From contig NZ_BDDT01000006.1 in the NCBI RefSeq assembly GCF_001661495.1, positions 242,900 to 306,899 of the forward strand: a stretch of 64,000 nucleotides of DNA, given 5' to 3'. Source of the stretch: Pseudoalteromonas prydzensis. Its GTDB lineage: Bacteria; Pseudomonadota; Gammaproteobacteria; Enterobacterales; Alteromonadaceae. A program made the position numbers and the translations under genes. Shown here piece after piece: positions 28,502 to 36,585 of this stretch (its first letter is position 1; each line of letters begins with the position of its first letter). The notes beneath the pieces are model-generated. The model did no database searches. It had not been told where the DNA came from and was given only the letters and a program-made list of their open reading frames with translations.

Positions 28502-28825
28502 ATGAATGTCAGTAAATACCGTCTTGGGGATAAACGCTTTATTGCCTTCATAGATGAGAATCACATCCCTGTAGAACCTTTAGCAAATGCTTTTTTGTAT
28601 ACAACTTTTTTTCATTCATCTATCGCTACAAAATTTCGAATAGCCAATGAATTAAAAATTATTTTGAATTATTTCAAATCAAAAGCAATTAACTTAGAGG
28701 AGAGGATTTCAACAGGAGAACTATTAACAGAAGCAGAGATTAGTAATTTTTACGCTTCAATGAGAATGAATAAAAGCGCTTTGGATCAAAAAGATCAAAT
28801 TTATTCCATAAACACCCCCAGATAA
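28502..28825 (+). pseudogene. N-terminal fragment of a tyrosine recombinase
   Basis: A 107-residue open frame starting MNVSKYRLGDKRFIAFIDEN. The all-helical pattern, with FHSSIATKFRIANELKIILNYFKSK, fits the core-binding (SAM-like) N-terminal domain of phage-type integrases. The catalytic domain with the R...HxxR...Y residues is missing, and the frame stops at 28823. It starts 142 bp inside the left end, reading inward, the normal place for the recombinase module of such elements. It is followed by decayed sequence and an IS66 remnant, so deletion after IS insertion is likely. Family call from sequence character only. Confidence 0.6.
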
Positions 28826-28876
28826 TGTGCAGGTGTCCCACCCCAATTTAGATTGCAACAGTAAAATACCATTGCT

Positions 28877-29053
28877 ATGAATACCCGAGATATAGTATCT
28901 ATTTCCACTAAAGGGTTGGAGTTTAATGTTATTTTATCTGAACTGACCAATGCTACGAAATCTATCTTTCTAGATGTTGACTTCATTTATGCCCTCGTCA
29001 AAAGTAGCTATTTTTACTTATCTAACTTTAACAGCAATTTTCATAAATGTTGA
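28877..29053 (+). other. Short open frame of doubtful coding status
   Basis: A 58-codon frame (MNTRDIVSISTKGLEFNV...) with no ribosome site upstream. It lies between the recombinase fragment and the IS66 remnant. I do not recognise it; it may be a piece of a decayed gene. The sequence 28826-28876 before it holds nothing I can identify. Confidence 0.2.
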
Positions 29054-29105
29054 ATAAAAATTATTATTTTTTGAAAAGTATCAAAATAGAATTCCATCGA
29101 AAATG

Positions 29106-29439
29106 GTGTTTAGTATAGCCAGCAACTATGCGATAAATCAGTTTGAAAAGTTCCGGCGTTATCTTGATATTAGCAGGCTCAGTATTGATAACAACCGCGC
29201 AACGCGAGCCATAAAACCGTTCGTGATAGGCCGAAAAATTGGCTGCTCTCAATATCAGTAATGATGTAATACGAGTACCATACTTTATAGTCTTGTTGAA
29301 ATTGCAAAGGCCAACGATCTTATGGTGCATAACTATATCTCTATTTGCTTTGAACACCTTGCTGAGCAGCAGAATAACTTTGAACCGCTATTACCCAAGA
29401 AAATTAAGCTAGGCTAGGTGTCGATAGCTATTCACTTAC
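29106..29439 (+). pseudogene. IS66-family transposase remnant (C-terminal end)
   Basis: One frame from about 29103 reads RLSIDNNRATRAIKPFVIGRKNW, the hallmark C-terminal region of IS66 TnpC (RAERAIKPFVIGRKNWLF). A second frame resumes near 29293 with SLVEIAKANDLMVHNYI and ends ...FEPLLPKKIKLG and stop at 29417, matching the IS66 end (SLIETAKANGL...ALLPW). So at least one frameshift and loss of the 5' part are present. CACTTAC at 29433-29439 could be the right terminal repeat (IS66 ends begin GTAAG). It is not active. Confidence 0.85.
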
Positions 29440-29508
29440 TAAATAGCCCCCTGTGTCAGGATAGTTAAACCGAAGCCCTGCTTAATTGCTATGACATTTT
29501 TCATTTTG

Positions 29509-32500
29509 CTATGAAGACCTTGACGCCGCCTCTGCCGCTTGCTCTGCTTGATATGGAACCGTATCCAAGAGCCTCTCATACATTGACATTGCTTGTTCTT
29601 TAATAGACGGAGTTGTTCTTTGTAAGGTAACTGTTAGCTCAATTAATTTGTCTACATCTTGTAAATAGCCATGAGGTTTTTTTTCTAGTTTCTTATCAAG
29701 AATAGCTTTTAATATAAGTAATATCGCTCGTAATGCTTTAGGCCGAGGATTGATATTAACTAATGCTTCAAGTATGTTGCGTGAATTTAGAAGCTTTACA
29801 AGCTCGGGCTGCTCAGACAAAAATAAAAGCAATTGTAAAGTTATATCATCCTGGGGCAGCTTCTTATTAAATGGGAATAGTGAATTTAATGCAGAGGCGA
29901 TTTGTGTTGTATCTACACGCATACAACTCATAAGCATCTCATGTGAGTTTGCTCGAATATTACTTTGGTAATACCAACCTGAAGCAGCAGCATAGATTCC
30001 ACCTTTATTCACTACTACATTACCTGACTGCAACAAACTATCCCAATAAACTGCCATTTTTTTACTTGCACGATTTGAAATTACTAACCCTGATATCAGT
30101 TCGGCGGCAGCCTGCTTACAAGTATCATTACTATTTCCCCACTGCATTAGAATCTGCATTAACAACGATTCTTTAAGCCGCTCTACTAGCCTCCATAATG
30201 TATGAACAAGTATAGGGCTTTCAAATAGTACAGGAACAGACGTAAGTAAGCTCTCGAATAAGGCGTTGATCTTATCTTCATTTGCCCAATATAGCTGCTC
30301 TCCCTGTATAGTTAATATAAATTGCCAGTTGCTTTCTGATTTCGATACTTGAAGGTAGCTTAAAAGGATACAAATCCATTGATCGTAATCTGGTCTTTTT
30401 CTGGCTAGTAATCCCATATAAATTGCATTCAAGATATTAATGCTAGCAGTAGAGCTATAACTAAACCCTCCTCCTCGTCCAAACAAAATGGCATCGTCAT
30501 TTGATTGATCATAGTGATCAATGGAATCAACTTCTTTATCAATCTGGTGATGTAGATACTCAACAAGCAGGGCTATCTCTATGGAGTTAAGCCCTTTCTC
30601 TCTGCGTGCTATTTCCTCATAGGCTCGTGCAACCCCGCTAACCCATTCCTTGTCTGTAAACCCCTTTGAATTTAGATCGTTGATTAATGTCTTTATTTCA
30701 TTTGTTGTAAGGGTCTTAATAGAACTTAACTGGGCGACAGCATCGCCAGCAATTCTTTCATGTACGCTCTTAACAAAATGGGTTCGTAGCATGAAGGTGG
30801 CTTTTTGTGGCTCAGCAATAGCAAATTGACTGAATGCTTGTGAGAACGCGGAAATTTCAGCACCTCTCCAGTGTCGCCATTTAGTTTCAGTAACTATAGT
30901 CGGGTCACTAAGCCTATCGAGCATATTCATAATATTTTCTACAGACGATAATTTCATTTGCTCAGCTGACATTGGTGAACTAATACACGATAAGGTACCG
31001 ACTTGGCACCGTTGACCAATTTTAAGTTGTCCATAGGTATCACGCTCGAATATTTGTCGCCGCCTGCGAGGTGTTAAGATCTGACTTGGTAATCGTGCTA
31101 GTAAAGATAAGCGATATTCTTCATTTTTCGAACGAATATAATGACGGGTCTTTACGTCTGGGTAGGCACTTAGAGGGTTAAGTGTGTAGCTTTCTATAGT
31201 ATCTCTAACTAATTCTGCTTGTAGGAGCGTCCAATGAGATGAGCTTTCCTCAAGCAACATCATAGTTAAGTGTCCGTTAACAGACCGCATTATATTTTGG
31301 TCGTCGCTAAAATAGCCATGACCAATGCAAAGTCTAGCCTCATTCTCAATAAGGTAACTTACAATATCGGAAGTTAATGCCGTGGGATTTGAAGCAAAAG
31401 CTATCACTAATAATGATTGAACTTCATCAAAATCTACACTTGAAAACTTTTTCGCTGTTAAAGTGAATTGGGACGGATTGTTAGTGGCTAAACAAACTAA
31501 CGCTTTTAGTAAAATCCCAACCATTCCACCCCCTTTAGAGATTTCGTCAAAGTCATCACCGAAAGAGGCAGAGCTTCTAAAAGTTCTTGAAATTTCCTGT
31601 TGTACTTCACCTTCATCCAGTATTTCTATAAACCATGGGAACAGAACCTCTATGAACATTGAAGGGTGAGCAATTATATAGCTTTCAATCGACAAAGAAG
31701 ATTCCCATAAGATTTTGTCGCGCTCAGCGTACAGCCATGTTATTAGTAATTGTAATGCAGAGTCATGTTTCGAGTTTTCGAACAAATCTTGGATATATCT
31801 CGATATCGAATGTGTATCAATTATTTTTGTTGATATAATGGCTTCTACTAGCTGGATTGCTCCTGCTGATGATGCTTTTGAACGGGATAGCACATGAAAG
31901 CTAGGCGTATGATACTCCTCACCTTTCCAGTAGCTTTCGATCAAATAAATAACGTTATTTTCATCAGATTTAACTTCCTCAATCAGCCATAAAATCACAT
32001 CTTCGATAAGCATTGGATTTTGCATTAGTGACGAAAGTTCATCTGCTAAATATTCGCGCCAAAGACTCCACTTTCTTGCAGTCTTTGAAATGACCCTTGA
32101 TGCAAGAGCGTCACCGTCTTCTATTACTCGAAAGATTCGCTCAGCGTCCTCGTAGTCGGGAGATAGGGTCGATGTCATAACATCGATCAGAAGGTGGTAA
32201 ATATGGCGACGTACAGACGGATCAAACAATAGCCTATCCATAATTTGATGGTACTGAGGTTTATCATGCTCTCGGAGGTACTCAAGTCCTCTTAATATGG
32301 TACTCCTAGAAAACAGTCCATTTTGTTTTTCAAGAACAAATTCGTAGAAATTGCTATCATCAGTAAGGAAGGACTGTGACTGAAAGTCGTCTAACCAGGC
32401 TTGGTGACTGAAGCCGATATTATCTCCAAAAAGTACTAGTATACCTACTGATTCCAATTTTGTGAGTAGAGGTTGGTAATCGAAAGTATATGCATTAATG

Positions 32501-34053
32501 GGGCGTCGAAGAACCTCTTCGCGAACCATATCGGAAGCTAAGCGTTGTAAGAATTTATTACATTGCTCCTTCAAAGGATCATTTGCCAGCTTTTTCTCAA
32601 GCCATCGTGATAACAGGTTTTTAGATGTAATCTCCATTTTATTATCGCCGGCTTTCACCAAGCTGACATATAAGCTGAGGGCAAAGGGAACTTGGAGTGT
32701 TGGATACATCGAAGCTGGAATACTAGCTTTATGAATGTTTATCTCTTCAAGAAAGAGTTCGACGTCTTTCTTAGGTAAAGGATTGAGGTTGATCTCTTCA
32801 GCGTTTAGCTGAGTGAATCTAGTGTCAAAACTAGCTTCAAATGGTCTTGAGGATGCAATTATGTGAATCGGGTACGTTTTTCTAGCCTCGAAATATTCTT
32901 TTAAGCCTAAAATGAGGTCTATTAATACTCTAAAACGGCTGGAGCTTTGATCCATAACCTCACTTACAGCATCCATTTGGTCGATGATTAACACGAGCGG
33001 AGATTCTTGAGAAAGTTCAAGTAGTGAGGCTACTAGGCTGCCCTGTCCTTCACATTTTAGAAAGGAGGCTAGCTCTTCTAGGTCGTTAATATCTTTATCT
33101 AACTCATCAGCTTTAATCGCTAAAACAGTAAACTGGGTATCAAGTAGCCGTTCATAAAGTGAAGAAAGCAGTGAAGATTTGCCAGAACCAGCTCCCCCTA
33201 TGAGTAGATAACAATTGCTTTCCTCTGTCTTTAAACGATGTTCTAGCGTTTCTAGTTCAGGCCGTTTTATAAAGCGATTCTCAATAGTCTTTTGCCAATT
33301 ATGAAGTGGTAAGCTTGCGTGCTTTAAATCGGCTAACACTAGTTTATAACTATATGAACCAGAAGGAGGTTGATGAATATCTTGAGGTAATTTGAAGAAT
33401 CGCTTACGAACATCTTGATTTATATCGAGCCATCGGTTTAGTTCATGTGGGCGGATTAACTGGTAGCTCATACTTTGAATTTTAGAGAAAATACTATCAA
33501 TTACATCGCCAGATTCAGTGTTCTTAAATCGTTGGTAGCTCTTAATCACTAGCTTAGTTGCAGACTCTACTTCAACCTTATTTTCTTTTAACCAATTGAA
33601 TGGCTTTTCAAAGAAATCATCAACTTCCGCTTTTGGATCGGTACTCAGTGCTAGACAATATGTAAAGTCTTCTGGGTATGGTAATAAGTCAGGGGTTAGT
33701 TCACTATGTAAAAGAAATTTAACGACTTCTTTTAATACATCCTTTCGAGAATACTTTTTTCCTTCTCTTTTACATTGGACTAATCCTGCTGGTACACCAT
33801 TATTTGTTAACCATACATCTCGACCTTGATCTGCACCAGTAATCATTAGGCGCGACTTATCAAATTCTAACTCAGTATTGTTACAGCCAGTGTAAAATAA
33901 ATCCCATAAAAGTAACTCAAAGTGTTCTGGTGCCAATAGGTGAAATGGCATTGAGCGAACTTCAGATTGAATAACATCTGTTGATGCTATTCTCTCACGT
34001 AATATGAGTACATCCTCTGTTTCAACTACGTTGAGATAGCCTAACTCACTCAA
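29509..34053 (-). CDS. Mrr-like nuclease-STAND NTPase, Avs-type antiviral protein
   Basis: A 1514-residue protein with three parts. Residues ~35-180 form an Mrr-like PD-(D/E)xK nuclease: HFELLLWDL, then GADQGRDVW (Asp79) and LVQCKR (Gln93, Lys95). Residues ~250-470 form a STAND/NACHT NTPase: Walker A GGAGSGKSS (286-294), Walker B LVLIIDQMD (353-361), and SSRPF (401-405). About 1000 helical residues follow, as expected for a sensor of phage protein. In Avs systems the sensor binds a phage terminase or portal, the protein oligomerises and the nuclease degrades DNA; an Mrr effector is described for Avs4. Assignment to Avs4 is inferred. It is last in the leftward gene series and has repeats upstream. 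Confidence 0.8.
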   Translation of the reverse strand: MSELGYLNVVETEDVLILRERIASTDVIQSEVRSMPFHLLAPEHFELLLWDLFYTGCNNTELEFDKSRLMITGADQGRDVWLTNNGVPAGLVQCKREGKKYSRKDVLKEVVKFLLHSELTPDLLPYPEDFTYCLALSTDPKAEVDDFFEKPFNWLKENKVEVESATKLVIKSYQRFKNTESGDVIDSIFSKIQSMSYQLIRPHELNRWLDINQDVRKRFFKLPQDIHQPPSGSYSYKLVLADLKHASLPLHNWQKTIENRFIKRPELETLEHRLKTEESNCYLLIGGAGSGKSSLLSSLYERLLDTQFTVLAIKADELDKDINDLEELASFLKCEGQGSLVASLLELSQESPLVLIIDQMDAVSEVMDQSSSRFRVLIDLILGLKEYFEARKTYPIHIIASSRPFEASFDTRFTQLNAEEINLNPLPKKDVELFLEEINIHKASIPASMYPTLQVPFALSLYVSLVKAGDNKMEITSKNLLSRWLEKKLANDPLKEQCNKFLQRLASDMVREEVLRRPINAYTFDYQPLLTKLESVGILVLFGDNIGFSHQAWLDDFQSQSFLTDDSNFYEFVLEKQNGLFSRSTILRGLEYLREHDKPQYHQIMDRLLFDPSVRRHIYHLLIDVMTSTLSPDYEDAERIFRVIEDGDALASRVISKTARKWSLWREYLADELSSLMQNPMLIEDVILWLIEEVKSDENNVIYLIESYWKGEEYHTPSFHVLSRSKASSAGAIQLVEAIISTKIIDTHSISRYIQDLFENSKHDSALQLLITWLYAERDKILWESSLSIESYIIAHPSMFIEVLFPWFIEILDEGEVQQEISRTFRSSASFGDDFDEISKGGGMVGILLKALVCLATNNPSQFTLTAKKFSSVDFDEVQSLLVIAFASNPTALTSDIVSYLIENEARLCIGHGYFSDDQNIMRSVNGHLTMMLLEESSSHWTLLQAELVRDTIESYTLNPLSAYPDVKTRHYIRSKNEEYRLSLLARLPSQILTPRRRRQIFERDTYGQLKIGQRCQVGTLSCISSPMSAEQMKLSSVENIMNMLDRLSDPTIVTETKWRHWRGAEISAFSQAFSQFAIAEPQKATFMLRTHFVKSVHERIAGDAVAQLSSIKTLTTNEIKTLINDLNSKGFTDKEWVSGVARAYEEIARREKGLNSIEIALLVEYLHHQIDKEVDSIDHYDQSNDDAILFGRGGGFSYSSTASINILNAIYMGLLARKRPDYDQWICILLSYLQVSKSESNWQFILTIQGEQLYWANEDKINALFESLLTSVPVLFESPILVHTLWRLVERLKESLLMQILMQWGNSNDTCKQAAAELISGLVISNRASKKMAVYWDSLLQSGNVVVNKGGIYAAASGWYYQSNIRANSHEMLMSCMRVDTTQIASALNSLFPFNKKLPQDDITLQLLLFLSEQPELVKLLNSRNILEALVNINPRPKALRAILLILKAILDKKLEKKPHGYLQDVDKLIELTVTLQRTTPSIKEQAMSMYERLLDTVPYQAEQAAEAASRSS

Positions 34054-34158
34054 AACACTCTCCCTTAAACCATTATTTTTTATAAGTATATAAGATTAGT
34101 ATCATTGATTATTCAATCCAACACCAATGAAATTTCTTTATTGTATGAAAATTTTAAA

Positions 34159-34268
34159 GCTAAAATTTGGCTCCAGCCTCTAGTTGGAAGTTAAAAGCTG
34201 ACTTATTAGATATCTAGTAAAACAGGGGAAGCTAAAATCTGACTCGTTGAGAGTAACGAGTCAGATTT
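34159..34268. promoter_or_regulatory. Helically phased repeats and 14-bp palindrome upstream of the Avs-type gene
   Basis: Three direct 14-mers: GCTAAAATTTGGCT (34159), GTTAAAAGCTGACT (34190) and GCTAAAATCTGACT (34231), the outer two each differing from the third at 2 of 14 bases. Starts are 31 and 41 bp apart, close to three and four DNA turns. The third copy is part of a perfect 14-bp inverted repeat with a 6-base loop (34235-34248 / 34255-34268). The set lies 106-215 bp upstream of the Avs-type start codon and just after the island ttcA. It may be an operator array for the defence gene; the palindrome could also act as a weak ttcA terminator. The rest of 34054-34365 shows nothing else. Confidence 0.5.
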
Positions 34269-34365
34269 GAGTGCATTTTGGTATAGTAGAAGTTATGAGA
34301 TTTGATTAATAAGTTCTATAAATTACAAAAGTGAAATTTATAAGTTCAAACTTGGCTGACCAATA

Positions 34366-35259
34366 CTATATATTAGTAACATCTATATATAGTGATTCAT
34401 CTATATTAGTAGATGATACTGTGGCTTCACTAAATTCGTAAACGTCACGCTCACCATCTCTTGCTAATGGCAAATTGACAAAATCGAATAACTCCCTGTC
34501 AGCTAATTGACTTGGGCTAATGTTTTGAATAGATTTAAATATGCTTTCAACACGGCCTGGTGACTTTTCATCCCATTCCATTAACATCCCTTTAATCGAC
34601 TGCCGTTGTAAGTTTTCTTGTGAACCACATAAATTACAAGGAATTATAGGGTAGCCTTTATGTTTAGCATAGGTAATGAGATCTTTTTCTCGACAGTAGG
34701 ATAATGGACGAATAACAACATTACGACCATCATCAGATCGTAGTTTAGGAGGCATAGCTTTCAATCTAGAGCCATGAAACATATTAAGAAACATAGTTTC
34801 GACAATATCGTCCATGTGATGACCAAGTGCGAGCTTTGTTGCACCAATTTTTTCTGCAAATGAATACAATGTACCACGACGAAGACGCGAGCAAAGGCCA
34901 CAGGTAGTTTTACCTTCTGGAATTTTGTCTCGAACAACTGAATATGTATCTTTGTCTACTATGTAATATGGTATACCTAAGGTCTCAAAATAATCAGGCA
35001 AAATATGTTCAGGGAAACCCGGTTGCTTTTGATCTAAGTTAACTGCAATAACATCAAACTTTATTGGCGCTGACTTTTGAAGCTGCAGTAAAATGTCGAG
35101 CATTGCAAATGAGTCTTTCCCTCCACTTATGCAAGCCATCACAACATCCCCATCTTCAACCATATTATACTCAGTGATAGCATTACCAACATTTCTTCTG
35201 AGTCTTTTTTGCAGTTTATTTAGTTCAAGCGTATCTGTTCCGGTGTCTTGTAAGTTCAT
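34366..35259 (-). CDS. ttcA: Island-borne tRNA 2-thiocytidine synthetase TtcA
   Basis: A 297-residue intact TtcA, which thiolates C32 of certain tRNAs using a 4Fe-4S cluster. Present: PP-loop [12 protein letters not shown], Cys pair [10 protein letters not shown], the GHHMDD motif and [12 protein letters not shown] with the third ligand Cys. By eye it is around 60 % identical to the disrupted chromosomal copy, so it was not made by a recent duplication. Its PP-loop codons (GGA GGG AAA GAC) and flanks differ from the host target. Start at ATG 35259 is preferred to GTG 35274; neither has a strong ribosome site. It should replace the function lost by the insertion. Confidence 0.94.
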   Translation of the reverse strand: MNLQDTGTDTLELNKLQKRLRRNVGNAITEYNMVEDGDVVMACISGGKDSFAMLDILLQLQKSAPIKFDVIAVNLDQKQPGFPEHILPDYFETLGIPYYIVDKDTYSVVRDKIPEGKTTCGLCSRLRRGTLYSFAEKIGATKLALGHHMDDIVETMFLNMFHGSRLKAMPPKLRSDDGRNVVIRPLSYCREKDLITYAKHKGYPIIPCNLCGSQENLQRQSIKGMLMEWDEKSPGRVESIFKSIQNISPSQLADRELFDFVNLPLARDGERDVYEFSEATVSSTNIDESLYIDVTNI

Positions 35260-35406
35260 TGATTTTGCCCACACAGCCAGTGTGACTGGCAGTTATACAT
35301 AAGTGAAAGTTTGGCGCGGATTATACGGTATTTAGTGCGTAGATGAAATATTCTATCAATACAAAATAGAGTGGATTTTGCAGAATGAAGAAATATGACA
35401 CCCAAA

Positions 35407-36585
35407 CTAATTTTTGTAGTTTTTATTAGTTAAGGTACTTAATGTATCTAGCCTAAACTTGTATGTACTCGTATTGTATATGTTTCTATCCCCCCCAATA
35501 TCAAACATTGTAACTATATTTTCTCTAGTGTTTAGGAACTCTTCAAACTTGGGTCCGAGTAACCCTTTAAATGACTCATATTTATCATTCATTGATTTGT
35601 ATTCTCGCTTTATCGAATCTTTTTGATATTCGGCTTCGAGCTCAAATAATGTAATATTACTTTTAAATTTAGTACAGCCATTTAAAAATATTATAGGTGG
35701 CTCATCCAAAAGAGGTACGAAACTAAAAACTTTATAATTCCTAGTTCCAGCAAGTAGTGGATGCATATTTTTCATATATGTATCTTTAGACTTTTTAAAT
35801 TTTTGGTTACAAAAACCACATGAAGGAACTAAATTATATAGTGTAGTTGCCAAAAATGGATATCTACTTTTAGGATAAAAATGGTCTAAATCAGGTCTCG
35901 CTGTTACATATTTTCCATAAGTAATTTCTACATCCCTTTTATTACAGTAAGGACAGATTTTTAAATAACTTGATTCAATTATTACTTGCCCAAACTCGGT
36001 TCTCAGAGCCTCATAGTTAAAAATTTTTTCTAGCTTATCAAACCATAACGGATAGATATTTCGAACACTTTTTGGTGTAACTGAAGTACCTACGTGTACA
36101 TTTCTAATCCTGCAACATATATGGTATATTTTTAATGGGCTTGTTGCCTTTTTAAGTTCAACAGAGAAATATTTAGCCAATATGGAAGATTTTTCGTTTA
36201 GAATTTTATCCAACTCAATGATAAATTTATCCTTTAATGCAAGAACAATGTTTTTATCTGTATCAGTTTTAGACTTAATCAAAGAGACATCAAAATTCAA
36301 ATCATAACTTCTAAAGTTGAAATATGGATTAAATCTATCTGCAAGAAGAGGAAAATTTTCATAAATCTCATTTATCTTCTTGCTCAAGCTTTTTGGAGGA
36401 CAAAATACTAAGCTCAAAAGAAATGATTCGCTAAATAGAGAACTGTAAAAATTTGCATTAATCTGGCACTGTTTCTTCATCTCTGCATATACAATTTTTT
36501 GCTGTGATAAAGCATTTTTAAAAAAATTAGAGTTCTTTAATTTTTTTTGGAAACCTGTTGGGAAATAGTATTTAAATTTAACCAT
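35407..36585 (-). CDS. HNH endonuclease, PtuB-like (Septu-type partner)
   Basis: A 392-residue protein. The HNH/zinc region is at about 211-260: CPYC (211-214), DLDHFYPKSRYPFLA (Asp234-His235), NLVPSCGFCN (Asn251, Cys256, Cys259-Asn260), so the four zinc cysteines and the HNH residues are complete. About 200 N-terminal residues and 120 C-terminal residues are extra to the nuclease. The start overlaps the end of the ATPase gene by 8 bases. ATPase plus HNH gene pairs of this kind form the Septu antiphage system (PtuA/PtuB); this protein is longer than a minimal PtuB. Its nuclease action on phage or tRNA/DNA is not known from sequence. Confidence 0.72.
   Translation of the reverse strand: MVKFKYYFPTGFQKKLKNSNFFKNALSQQKIVYAEMKKQCQINANFYSSLFSESFLLSLVFCPPKSLSKKINEIYENFPLLADRFNPYFNFRSYDLNFDVSLIKSKTDTDKNIVLALKDKFIIELDKILNEKSSILAKYFSVELKKATSPLKIYHICCRIRNVHVGTSVTPKSVRNIYPLWFDKLEKIFNYEALRTEFGQVIIESSYLKICPYCNKRDVEITYGKYVTARPDLDHFYPKSRYPFLATTLYNLVPSCGFCNQKFKKSKDTYMKNMHPLLAGTRNYKVFSFVPLLDEPPIIFLNGCTKFKSNITLFELEAEYQKDSIKREYKSMNDKYESFKGLLGPKFEEFLNTRENIVTMFDIGGDRNIYNTSTYKFRLDTLSTLTNKNYKN

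Noticed and set aside
28801..29357. Two minus-strand open frames near the island left end
   Set aside because: They are antisense to the recombinase/IS66 remnants, whose plus-strand frames give recognisable IS66 protein sequence.
35276..35290. GCCAGT / ACTGGC palindrome just before the island ttcA start
   Set aside because: Only 6 bp per arm with a 3-base loop; too short to call an operator or terminator.
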